The notes beneath the pieces were generated by a model. It saw only the letters and a list, made by a program, of their open reading frames with translations, was not told the origin of the DNA and searched no databases. From contig OX388313.1 of NCBI GenBank assembly GCA_947579605.1, positions 27,655,214-27,719,213 on the forward strand: DNA of 64,000 nt, in the 5' to 3' direction. Position 1 is the stretch's first letter. Every line of letters starts with the position of its first letter. The DNA comes from Athripsodes cinereus (taxonomy: Eukaryota > Arthropoda > Insecta > Trichoptera > Leptoceridae). Below, piece after piece: positions 22,563 through 32,512 of this stretch. The translations under genes and the position numbers were made by a program.

Positions 22563-23774
22563 AAAGAAAAACAAAGAATTAATAATTATATTTAAATAAA
22601 TAAAACAAATTAAAATAATTTATGATACATAAATACATATACATACCAAAATAAATGTACACATAAAATAACGTACTTAAATATATAAGCAAAACCTTAC
22701 CGAAGTTTAAACCTTCAAGTAGCCGCAAACAACGTGCCAAAAGGAACTCGCCAACCTGGAAGACCTGCAAAAAGACCTATGTTTTTTTTAATTAATTGTG
22801 GCGCATGGTATTGCATGATAGCTGATCTCCGAAAGATTAACCTTTTTTCTAACTTTATATACATATGTAGTTATTGTTTGTTTTGTGCTTTTAACATTTA
22901 TAAAATAAAAAAATAAAAAAGGTGGCGAGACAGCTGGAGCGCTGTATCCCAGGACACCTCGACGCCATAAAAACAGATTTACTCAAAGAGAAATAAGAAG
23001 AAGAAGTAAGAACAGTTTTGGAATTTGGTAATTTTTTGGCACTGTGGGCGCTAAAATTTATCAACGTTGCGTTAATAATCCACCTAGCCATTCAGTTAAA
23101 TGCCGGCGCTTAACACGAGAGCACACGCGTGCGCGGGCAAACCTTCACATCGACAGTTTTTTCGTTATAAAATAAAATCAACGAGATTGTCGAGTTTTTC
23201 CTTCTATGATATCCTACCCATCAATAAGCAACATTTATTTTCAGTGAAATCAGCTCATTAAAATCTTCATAAGTATACTTTTTGCCAGTTTATAGCTGTT
23301 CCGCGGGGATTCTCCCACTACGCGTGTCACGGCGTCACTATGCAAGTACTCATTCATAAAAAAATATCTGACGGTGTACGGTTCTAGGTTTCGTTTTGCT
23401 TTTTTCTTTCCTTCAAACAAATAGGTAAATATTATAATTATGTAGGTACATTATAATTGTTCGAACAATATTTTTTATAATTTTTTTAACGTAGGTAACT
23501 ACACACACATTTAAAACATCAATTTAATATCCGATTTAAAGACAATTTCATTACAATTAAAATGTAATGTTTAAAAACTTGTTTAAAACATCGCTTTTTT
23601 AAAAAAGTGATGTTTCTTGTGTACTTCAGATATTGTATTTTGATTTGAATTAAGAACTGGTACAATTTTTTTTCACAAGTGATACAAAAATTATTTTTTC
23701 GACAATTCTTTGATTATCATTTTTTTTCGGAATAACATAATATATCGATATACTTTATATAGTATAGAATAATA

Positions 23775-23925
23775 TAGTGATGAGGTTTGCCACCCATCTT
23801 GAATGTCTTAAATTTTATTTGCACAGAGAAGACGGCCTGCATGTTTATCACATGCAGCTGTTCTGCTGGCTACTCCACTTGTGGGATGTGCCGTGATGAT
23901 GTAGTAGTAGTAGTAGTATTGGTAA
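23775..23925 (+). repeat. R1 3' half with (TAG)n tail
   Basis: GTGATGAGGTTTGCCACCC through CACTTGTGGGATGTGCCG to five TAG units. Confidence 0.85.
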
Positions 23926-24506
23926 TAACAGCTATTATCAATAAGTGAATAAGTAGTGAAATATAATTCTCTGTTGGGTACAAACATTAAAATAAAACTA
24001 TAATAACAATAAATATTTATATTGCGAAAGTTAATCCGAAACGAGATGACAAAAAAAAAAAAATTGTGTTTGAATGGCGCCGAAATTCAATAGGAACCCT
24101 AAACTACACAATGCATCTTTTTACCTGAATACGATCCTTACGTACATGGCAATAAAAGTGGGGATTGCCTCACGACGCGTGTTACCATGGTGTACTGTTT
24201 ATTCGAAAATATAGGTGATGTTATATTTTTCTATTTCCGTATTAAATAAATAAATTACCAAAATAATAAATAATACAAATTTGTTGTTTATATTCCAAGG
24301 TACATAATGATGAAGAATTGATAGCTTTATCTTATATAATAACAGAGTTATAAGCATTTAATTGCAAGCGAAGGTTTCCCTCGCGGTGCGTGTGCTTAAG
24401 TTCTATTTGGAGCGCGTGTGCTCTAGTGTTAACTAACTTTTTTTTTTTTAATTAACTGCCTAGTCATTCTGTTAACTAGCTAATTCAACTACCTGACGGT
24501 GACATA

Positions 24507-25093
24507 ATAAATACAAAAAGCTTTACAATTGTTGCAAATAAAAACAGCTTTCAAACACGACTTTATACTCCATAAACTGGATTTATATGATCAAAATAAG
24601 CTCAAATATTTTTTCTTTAGTCTAAACTTCTGTTTATTTTTAATATAGATTTATAACAATTAAACTTTGTTAATTTATGTACCTAGACTTAAACAAAAAT
24701 TATGCATTTATTGGGATTACGCTAGTTGAAAAAAATCACTCCTTTGAATAAATTTGCCTTATGATTAACTGAATATTAAGCATAAAAATGGCATCGTTGT
24801 AAAATTATCTATTTATTCTATCTAAAACATCATGGTATTCTCCACATGTCTCAGATAGTCCATAAATTAAGTTCATTAAAAGACATCGGGAATAGTTGGA
24901 ACTGCTAATCGCTGGAATGAACATCTGGTGGAGGAGTCTCTAGGAGGAAAGTACGAGGGAGACTGGATGGACATCCATAGGTCGACCCCATATTATGCGG
25001 TGCACTGTCTTTCTGGACAGGAAACCAAGGATTAGATTTGGAATGATTATTTATTAATACAAGCTGAAGCCATACAAAAAGTAAAGTAAGTAT
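24507..25093. other. AT-rich, nothing recognised
   Basis: No supported feature. Confidence 0.5.
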
Positions 25094-25261
25094 GAGTTCA
25101 TCGGTAGCCTGGAGGTAGAGTCTCGGCCTTGAGAACAAGGGGTCCGGGGTTCGATCCCAGGTGCCGGCAAACTCCCCTTTCACGACACAAGCTTTTAGCT
25201 TAATGTGAAAGGTGTATAAGGTTGTATTTGGGTTTATAACAAAAACCCAGATATATCTTTC

Positions 25262-25329
<68 letters not shown>
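25094..25329 (+). mobile_element. SINE1, youngest-looking copy
   Basis: A-box-like GTAGCCTGGAGGTAG, intact B box GGTTCGATCCC, body as at 6589, then 65 uninterrupted A residues. A pure tail of that length decays quickly, so I infer a recent insertion. Confidence 0.9.
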
Positions 25330-25331
<2 letters not shown>

Positions 25332-25718
25332 AATTAACATGTCAAATGTCTTATTCTTATGTTTTACGAATACATGCCTTTTACAGATCATGTAAAAGCT
25401 TTCATAAAAAAGTTGAAAGTCGCACAAAGCAAAGTTAGCCGTCGATATAATATTCCGTACATTTAAAATTCCCAACACTCTTACATTACTGATATCAACT
25501 TAGTAACAAGACTAACATTCAAATTATTTTTGTATACAAATTTCACATCGAAAAACAATACAGAAAAGTTACAGATATAGTTATGCTAGTTATGGTAGTT
25601 CAGAAAACTGTGACTGACTTTAATAAACCGAGCATCGGTGATGAAAATGATAATGAAATTGAAAGTTAAATACATTGATACAAAATATTCAAAATGTTTG
25701 GACATAACCCAGGCATTG
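25330..25718. other. AT-rich, nothing recognised
   Basis: No supported feature. Confidence 0.45.
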
Positions 25719-26238
25719 AGATATTCAGAACATCACTCAACAGACCCGTCATCCGCACAACCAACAGACTGTGCAAACTCCCTTTTTTATGAAACAGGAA
25801 AGATGTCCCGATGCTTACGAATCGGCTTAGGCTGGTTTAAGTGCACTTTACCCATGGTACGTTCACCAATCCCACCAATTCCTGTTTCAAACTACCGTGT
25901 TCGACATCTGTTGAGCATACATGTCAACTAACAGCAACCATCTTTATGATTGTGTTCGAGGTTGTTGATAGATTGTCAACGATAGATTGTCAACAACCTC
26001 GAACACAATCATAAAGATGGTTGCTGTTAGTTGACATGTATGCTCAACAGATGTCGAACACGGTAGTTTGAAACAGGAATTGGTGGGATTGGTGAACGTA
26101 CCATGGGTAAAGTGCACTTAAACCAGCCTAAGCCGATTCGTATGCATCGGGACACCTTTCCTGTTTCATACAAAAGGGAGTTTGCACAGTCTGTTGGTTG
26201 TGCGGATGAGGTGTCTGTTGTGTAATATTCTTAATATC
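25719..26238. repeat. Large near-perfect palindrome, ~250 bp arms
   Basis: Arms 25719-25968 and 25990-26238 pair with only a few mismatches over the inner ~230 bp around a 21 nt loop that contains TAGATTG twice. The arms include family X sequence (TCCCGATGCTTACGAATCGG, TTAGGCTGGTTTAAGTGCAC). A transcript would fold into a long hairpin. The frames at 25638-25931 and 26182-26502 are chance. Confidence 0.9.
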
Positions 26239-26394
26239 TTCACTCTCGCAGGTGTGAAAATCCAGCTAAATGCGAAAACTTCGTTTAACATTGAGATATT
26301 CGTTTTTTTTGCTAAAATTTATCCAATTTTATTATGTTTAGAATATTTTCAATTTTTTTGTTGTTTTACTGGATTTGGGCACAACGTGCAGATG

Positions 26395-26535
26395 ACAAAA
26401 TCAATCAAATATCTCGTTTGGAGAACCATGTTTACACAATGTAACATTGTGCAAAATCCAATCGGAAGAAGTTTGAAAGGCGTCCCGACGCTTACAAATT
26501 AGCTCTAGGCTGGCTTAAGTGATCACTTTCGAAGT
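26395..26535 (+). repeat. Family X repeat, uninterrupted copy
   Basis: GAGAACCATGTTTACACAAT, ATTGTGCAAAATCCAATCGG, GCTTACAAATTAGCTCTAGG. It provides the empty-site reference for the hAT MITE at 9643. Confidence 0.7.
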
Positions 26536-26738
26536 CCAATCATCATGATAATTACAATATTATTTTTGTTCATAAATACTTTATTTTACAGATACGGGTA
26601 TAATATATTAATCTTTACATTCCCAATGACTTACTTTAAACGTCACAGAGAGTATGATAATATGTACTTAACATGCTGTAAGTCCACTGACTACCCCGTT
26701 TAAAGGAGAGCTCTCGAAGGTGTACATATAAATTTTGT

Positions 26739-26885
26739 AGATAACATTGAAAAAAACACAATATGTAGTTAACTTCCAAATGACTTTTATTAACTTCGCG
26801 TACTAGTATTCGGAGACTCTCGACTCCATCATCAGGCGATTATAAAAATCTTTTAACTACATATTGTGTTTTTTCAATGTTATCT
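26739..26885. repeat. Inverted repeat enclosing a hammerhead-like motif
   Basis: 33-34 bp arms (left 26739-26772, right 26853-26885, around CACAATATGTAGTTAA) are almost perfect. The ~80 bp centre contains, on the minus strand at 26808-26836, CTGATGA, a 4-6 bp stem GGAGTC/GTCTCC and GAAT (GAAA in the other loci). Confidence 0.65.
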
Positions 26886-27551
26886 TGAAATGGACTTCCA
26901 ACAAGTACCTTCGGTCAACAACATTAATGTTTTATAAATTTTTTAGGCTAAGAGCACGGTTAGAAAAGCAAATTGGCAGAGGAGGCATTTGTTAGCTGTT
27001 AGACGTTTGAGAAAGCTTTCCCTTAGAAGATTAATATTTATATTTATATACAAACGTATTCAAATATATTTATTAGATTATGAATATGTGTCCAGAATAA
27101 GCATGAACTTCAAAAAAGGGTTAGTTTTCAGGGCTTGACAACAACTGAATACAAATGATGGGTCAAAGAAACTTTATATTGAAAAAGAATAGTGAAATCA
27201 TTCCATATCGGGTCATGATGTAGGTCGATGTTTTCTCATCACGTGTCAAGTGGTGTCACCTCTGAGTTTACGCATGGCTGCTTGGAACCTTTAAGAGTAA
27301 ATTAATGAATTATTATTTGAAGCACTCCTCAATCCACGACACGTTAAGGCTCGATATTTTACGAGCCAGCCCTTAGCTTGGTTAAATTTACTGTTATATC
27401 CAATAAACTTCAATATATCCCAATTATTTTTCACCAAATTTTAAGAAACAGATTGACTGAGTGACTCTCAATGATATATAATGGTATTTGTGGTTAGGTA
27501 TTTTGATCATTAATATCAAAATTAGATTGTTCACTTTAAATTATTAATATG
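26886..27551. other. AT-rich, nothing recognised
   Basis: No supported feature. Confidence 0.45.
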
Positions 27552-27665
27552 CGGTGCAGCGCAGACCATGCCCCACTTGTTGGAGTGTTCGTTATGACCT
27601 GTCGCATGCACTATGGAGTATATATTATTTGATTCATCTTGAATTTTGAAATTTATTGAATGTGA
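27552..27665 (+). pseudogene. LINE-B terminal remnant, decayed
   Basis: GCAGACCATGCCCCACTTGT and TGGAGTGTTCGTTATG parallel the CDCGAEQTMPHLLECPL coding stretch at 12068, with a premature stop. Confidence 0.6.
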
Positions 27666-27793
27666 AAGCAAATTTAACCAAATTAACTGGGGACAAACGC
27701 CATTCTAAGGGCACATTGAAAAATTTGACCTCAATTTAGAGAAGCAGTTCAAATAAAAATAGATAAGTAAATAAAAATGAATTAAATATGTAG

Positions 27794-27908
27794 TAATTCC
27801 ACTTTTGACTAATTTGCTAGCCGACTTTCGAAATCTTCCACTCTCATCATAGTTAGGAAAATGTTTCGAAAGCCGGCGCGCAAATTTAAAGTCTCAAGTG
27901 AAATTACT
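27794..27908. repeat. Inverted repeat with a hammerhead-like centre
   Basis: Arms from GTAATTCCACTTTTGAC (left) and the reverse complement of GTAATTTCACTTGAGAC (right), ~45-50 bp each, joined by a ~20 nt centre. The minus strand reads TATGATGAGAG..TTCGAAAG. Right-arm sequence GAAAGCCGGC..GCAA matches the locus at 44039. Confidence 0.6.
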
Positions 27909-27945
27909 GAATATTCGTTTCATTTTGATTTCTTATTATAAAAAG

Positions 27946-28592
27946 AACATACATACATACCATCACGCCGCTTCCCTCGCGGGGTAGGCAGAAAGGATCG
28001 AGCGCCACTTCCTTCTATCCTTGCATACCGGTGGACCGGGCGTACCGACCGTAGGGCGACCGGTGTGGCGCGGAGGCTAACGCACTTGCCTTTGAGTCAC
28101 GAGGTCCCGGGTTCGATTCCCGGCCAGGGCAAAATGAAGAATGACCTTTTTCAGATTTTCCTGGGTCTGGGTGTTACATGTATATGTGTTTAGTGCATTG
28201 TATATGTGTATCGCCGTGTTAGTACCCATAATACAAGATTCATATCTTAGTTTGGGACTAGCTCGGTCTGTGTGAATTGTCTACACGCGTTATGTTATGT
28301 TATGTTATACATCTTTCGCTCCAATCACTGTCATACAATTCCTCATGCATGCTCTCCTATTCAATTTGCTCAACACGTGACCGTCCTGTAGGATTTGATT
28401 TAAATGATCTTGCCATTTAATCCTAGGACGTCCACGTCTCCGAGCACCATTCCTCTCAGCCAAATATATCTGCTTAGTCATTCTGTCCTCATTCATTCTT
28501 TCCACGTGCCCAAACCATCTTAACTTATTTACATTCATCCTTGTTATTACACCAACTTTCATTCCATGTTACGCACACGATCTCTCAGACTT
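27946..28592 (-). pseudogene. LINE-C 3' end, split by SINE2
   Basis: Minus-strand frame 28562-28305 reads MKVGVITRMNVNKLRWFGHV, ERMNEDRMTKQIYLAERNGA, GRPRIKWQDHLNQILQDGHV, and RRACMRN. This is the usual C-terminus of insect endonuclease/reverse-transcriptase LINEs (NKLRWFGHVERM.., GRP...W.DHL). After the SINE2 insertion (28029-28306) the 3' UTR continues at 28028-27960 and ends in a TATG repeat. The copy at 52595 has the uninterrupted junction. Confidence 0.85.
28029..28306 (+). mobile_element. SINE2, full-length tRNA-derived SINE inserted in LINE-C
   Basis: tRNA-like head with A box (TGGCGCGGAGGCTAACGC context) and perfect B box GGTTCGATTCC, a body of ~150 bp, and a TTATG repeat tail instead of poly-A. 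Boundaries come from comparison with the unfilled LINE-C copy at 52595, where TTGCATACATCTTTCGC is continuous. A 3-5 bp ATAC duplication is possible. Relatives: 15690, 19345, 49845. Confidence 0.85.
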
Positions 28593-29069
28593 AATAAGAA
28601 TATAAAAAATAATCAAAAATTCGTATTCATTTCATAAAAAATCGTTGGTCGATAAATTATACTTGAGTAAATCAAATACTTACAAGGTATAATCTGTTTG
28701 ATTGTATTTTACACTTTCTAAAGAAGTTTTTTGCGTAGTACTCACTACCTAATAATATTATGGTAATTTAATCCGCACCAATGAACAATAAAGTAGTGTT
28801 ATAGTGTTAGAGAAATTTGAAGAAGGTCCAATACATAAGGTTCGATACCAAGGGTTGCGTCTAGGACTAGCAGTTCTATTAGTTAAGGCCTAAGGTTAAG
28901 TAGATTTCCATGTCAATATTAAAGTAGTTGCCACGGGTGGCCGGTCCATGTAACAACGATTTTAGGAATATTGCTTTGAAATGAAAATGGCTTGCTCAGT
29001 AAACCTATGATGAAAGTAATTGAATTAACGGGATAATAATAATAGTAAAATAAATGCAGAGCCTGTTAT
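28593..29069. other. AT-rich, nothing recognised
   Basis: No supported feature. Confidence 0.45.
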
Positions 29070-29505
29070 CAGGAGGGAGAGACATTAAGACATATTTTGT
29101 CTAGATGTTCTCTTCTTTCTGGAACAGAGTATTTAAAAAGACACGATCATATAGCAAAAATATTACGAATAAGAAAAATCAATATTGGCTTATTATAATT
29201 ATTGTGCAGCATCGGTATTTGAAAACAATGACACTAAACTCTACTGGGATCGACCAATTCAAACTGATCGAACTATTCCAGCTAATCGACCAGATATTGT
29301 GTTGGTTGATCGCAGATCCCGTGAAACATATTATATCATAAACATCACTATACCACACAATGAAAATCTAAATGAAACTGAGCAGGACAAGGTAGTAAAA
29401 TATCTACATAGATCTTGCTCACGAAATCAAATATATGTGAAGAACACCAACCACAATCACAGTACCAACAGTGATGTCTGTGAATGGTTTGATATCTAAG
29501 AGTCT
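29070..29505 (+). pseudogene. LINE-F C-terminal fragment, frameshifted
   Basis: First frame: SRCSLLSGTEYLKRHDHIAK. After a frameshift, the frame open to 29499 reads YYNYCAASVFENNDTKLYWD, RPIQTDRTIPANRPDIVLVD, TYYIINITIPHNENL, KVVKYL. The pattern YL.RHD.IA.I then LYWD..I.TD..I..NRPDI.L.D is the conserved end of a common insect non-LTR family with no catalytic motifs left. I read it as a dead, truncated copy. Confidence 0.7.
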
Positions 29506-29534
29506 GTCAATTTATAACAGATATATTTTTAAAT

Positions 29535-29655
29535 AATTGGTCTCCCACTCTTTCTTGTAAGTTTTCGAGTACCCTGTAAGAGGTAGGTATTCGTTTAAGA
29601 CATTTACATCTTCAGCACAGCGATGAAGAATGCCATTTATTCTTAACGTCTTGTG
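29535..29655 (+). repeat. R1 5' and middle part
   Basis: AATTGGTCTCCCACTC, GTAAGTTTTCGAGTACCC, CAGCGATGAAGAATGCCA. It meets an inverted R1 copy at 29663. Confidence 0.7.
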
Positions 29656-29662
29656 GTGGCAT

Positions 29663-30268
29663 GCCTTACCGCTGAACTGAAGATGTTGAATATCTTAAAC
29701 GGGAACTTATTGAGATGGTAGGCCCCAATGTCAGATATCTGTCAAATATAGTTTTCTATGGAGAAAAATTGTTGCTACAATAATATTATTTGGATTTTTC
29801 GGCGAAATATTTTTTAATTTTTTATTTGCAAAAATAAAATAAAACAAGCAAAAATAAAATTTAACTCAAATATAAACTTAAGGAAATTTGTATTCGAAGT
29901 AGATTTTGTTACAAAGTAGATTTTAGGCAAAAATAAAATCTACCTCGAATATAAACTTTACGAATTAGATTTTATTTTTGTCTAATTCGTAAAGTTTATA
30001 TTCGAATTAAATAAAACCGGCAAAAATAAAATAAAATCTAACTCGAATGTAGACTTTGCCGGTGTCGAAAAACTTGGTGCCCAAAAATAATTAAACGTGG
30101 TGACCAAAAAATAATTCTACATATGGTAACAATTTCGTTAATATTACTTTTTCTATGAAGTCTCACATTTGACAGCAGTGGGGCCTACCATCTCATATAG
30201 TGTCCTTAAACGAGATGTTTTACGAATATATGCCTTTTACCGGACGCACGAAAGCAACAGAAAACTTT
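29663..30268 (-). repeat. R1 copy split by a fold-back element
   Basis: Left piece 29663-29701 (CGCTGAACTGAAGATGTTG) and right piece 30205-30268 (ACGAATATATGCCTTTTACC) are parts of one reverse R1 copy. Confidence 0.65.
29702..30204. mobile_element. Fold-back DNA element with 8 bp target duplication
   Basis: 503 bp between two exact copies of CTTAAACG (29694-29701, 30205-30212) in an R1 copy. Terminal inverted repeats contain GAGATGGTAGGCCCCA and extend for tens of bp. The centre has a perfect 24 bp hairpin (ACTTTACGAATTAGA.., 29958-30006) and several CAAAAATAAAAT-rich repeats. An 8 bp duplication fits hAT-like or P-like transposition. No ORF. Confidence 0.7.
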
Positions 30269-30902
30269 TAACTATCCAATGGAGTAAATTAATTATATTA
30301 CTTACTTTTTATTATGTCTTTTCATTTACTACCTTCAATAAAAACTTTATTCCATCACTTTCTTAGTTTTCTAATAATAATTTCAACATATTATTATTAT
30401 TCTATTCATAGAGACAACAATAGAGAAGCCTTAATCTTTCTTTTAATAACGTTTTGATGTGTACTACTTTTTCTTGCTTATTCTATATCCTTTCTATTAT
30501 AAAAGAAGGAAGAGTTTTAATTAAATTTTCATGTTTAATAGTTAATACTCGAACAAGTATAATAATAAAGGTGTTCTCTAAGTATTTTTTTTATTTAAAT
30601 TTACGAGATTTTGTATGCTAAATCTCGCAGAATCTATTATAGAAATATTCATGTACCTATACACGTACCACAAAACAACCAAGTGGACGAGTGGTATTCA
30701 TGTATTCAAATTCAACCATGTTTTTGGAAAAAAACACTATCTGCTAAACACATATTTATTTTATTTGGATTTTCAAAACACTCTAGATAAACCATTACAA
30801 TCAATTTAACTCCGAAAACCTGCAGAAACATTTTGTTCATGCCGATACTTCTCACACAAATTTTCCTACTTACACACTTTTTAGTTAGTACATAAATCCG
30901 GT
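30269..30902. other. AT-rich, nothing recognised
   Basis: The frames at 30615-30809 and 30169-30366 have no recognisable domain. Confidence 0.45.
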
Positions 30903-31487
30903 CTAAACAATTATTTATATCAACACAGCATAAAAAACGATAATGCTCTGTTCTTCGTCAATTATTTTTCACGTCTTCTTCCAACTGTTTTGTGAATGAG
31001 AATTATCTATCATAGCCAGCACTATCATACAAATCCGGTCATAGCTAGCACTATCATACAAATCCGGTCATAGCCAGCACTATCATACAAATCCGGTCTA
31101 AACAATTATTTATATCAACACAGCATAAAAAACGATAATGCTCTGTTCTTCGTCAATTATTTCTCACGTCTTCTTCCAACTGTTTTGTGAATGAGAATTA
31201 TCTATCATAGCCAGCACTATCATACAAATCCGGTCATAGCCAGCACTATCATACAAATCCGTTCATAGCCAGCACTATCATACAAATCCGGTCTAAACAA
31301 TTATTTATATCAACACAGCATAAAAAACGATAATGCTCTGTTCTTCGCCAATTATTTTTCACGTCTTCTTCCAACTGTTTTATGAATGAGAATTATCTAT
31401 CATAGCCAGCACTATCATACAAATCCGGTCATAGCCAGCACTATCATACAAATCCGGTCATAGCCAGCACTATCATACAAATCCTCA
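30903..31487. repeat. Two-level tandem repeat: 3 x 195 bp, each with 3 x 29 bp
   Basis: Periods start with CTAAACAATTATTTATATCA at 30903, 31098 and 31293, exactly 195 bp apart. Each ends in three 29 bp units (CATAGCCAGCACTATCATAC + AAATCCGGT), the first set at 31011, 31040 and 31069. Units are nearly identical, so amplification was recent. Not CRISPR: units are directly adjacent with no spacers. Confidence 0.95.
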
Positions 31488-31747
31488 TGAATGATCTCGT
31501 ATTCACCAGGTATTAGAAAATTGAAAAAATTTCATTAATTAATAACTAATGTGTTTTTAATTGATTACAATTTTGCTTTTGAAAAACTCTATTGTAATTT
31601 TTAAGCTGATTAATAGAATTCAGAAAAAAGAAACTATTTTGTTACGGCATGCCACACAATAAAACAATAAAATATATGAGGATTTTTGGTAAGTGGTCCC
31701 AAAAGGTTCGCCATCCTTGATTTAACACATACAGAAGAAATAAACCC

Positions 31748-31985
31748 CGTGGAGCACCCAGTATAGAATTCGTCTCCCACTCTTCCCCGTAAGTTTTCGA
31801 GCGTCCTGTAAAAGGCAGATGTTCAAAAAATCAAAACATGTTAAATCTTAAATTCAACTATGAGGTTTGCCACCCATCCTGAATGTCTTGATTTTATTTG
31901 GACACGTAGAGGACAGCTTGCATGTTTATTATATGCAGCTGGTCTGCTGGCTACGTCACGATATGCCGTGATGGTATTTCTATAT
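31748..31985 (+). repeat. R1 nearly full-length copy
   Basis: CCGTGGAGCACCCAGTATAG through TTTGCCACCCATCCTGAATG to TATGCCGTGATGG. A small deletion removes the CCCCACTTGTGGG block. Confidence 0.85.
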
Positions 31986-32512
31986 CATATATCGTAGCCA
32001 TAGAATTATATTACTTCGTATTTATGTGTTTGCATCAGTTATAGACAGGACACTATAGTTGAGCATAATATAAATTACATACGTAGGTATATGTATACAT
32101 ATAGATACCTGCTATTATTATTATGTGATGCGGTTGATGTATCGATCGTATATTGGACCAACCACATCGTGATTGCATGATAAGCAAAGCAAACAATAAT
32201 ATGATTACATTTAACATACAGCACAGCACAATATAGACTAGGACAAAACGTACATATATCTAGAATAATATCCCAATATTCCACACAATAGCGTTACTGA
32301 CTAGATAGATAGTTTGATGACAGATGTTAGAAGATTTGTGAGAGGAAAATGGATTCACTGTTTCCAAGAAAGCCAAATAGTTGTGGAAGGGAATTTAACC
32401 CAATATTCTCAGAGATAAAAGACCTCAGAGAAATAGGAAGACGTAGTAAACTTTGAACCTATTACATGTATTGAGATTCACTTACTTTCATGGAATATTC
32501 GAAATCAAGTAC
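31986..32512. other. AT-rich, nothing recognised
   Basis: No supported feature. Confidence 0.45.

Larger units (their letters stand above)
22292..24506. mobile_element. Composite DNA transposon, ~65 bp imperfect TIRs
   Basis: Left end TATGTCACCGCCCGATAGTT and right end, read in reverse, TATGTCACCGTCAGGTAGTT. The similarity continues through AGCTAGTTAAC and CTAGGCAGTTA for ~65 bp. A second copy of the subterminal block (AGTTAAATGCCGGC..AACACGAGAGCACACGCG) occurs at 23090, so the left part was probably split by a later insertion. The interior holds a LINE-H 3' end and an R1 copy. No transposase frame seen. Flanking TA-rich sequence leaves the target duplication ambiguous. Confidence 0.6.

Noticed and set aside
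25200..25478. Minus-strand frame with a phenylalanine run
   Set aside because: Translation of the SINE1 poly-A tail.
28065..28135. Genuine tRNA gene
   Set aside because: Head of SINE2. The sequence continues into the SINE body and TTATG tail, and it sits inside a LINE 3' end.
31011..31487. CRISPR-like array of 29 bp repeats
   Set aside because: Repeats are directly adjacent without unique spacers, in a eukaryotic context. It is a nested tandem repeat.
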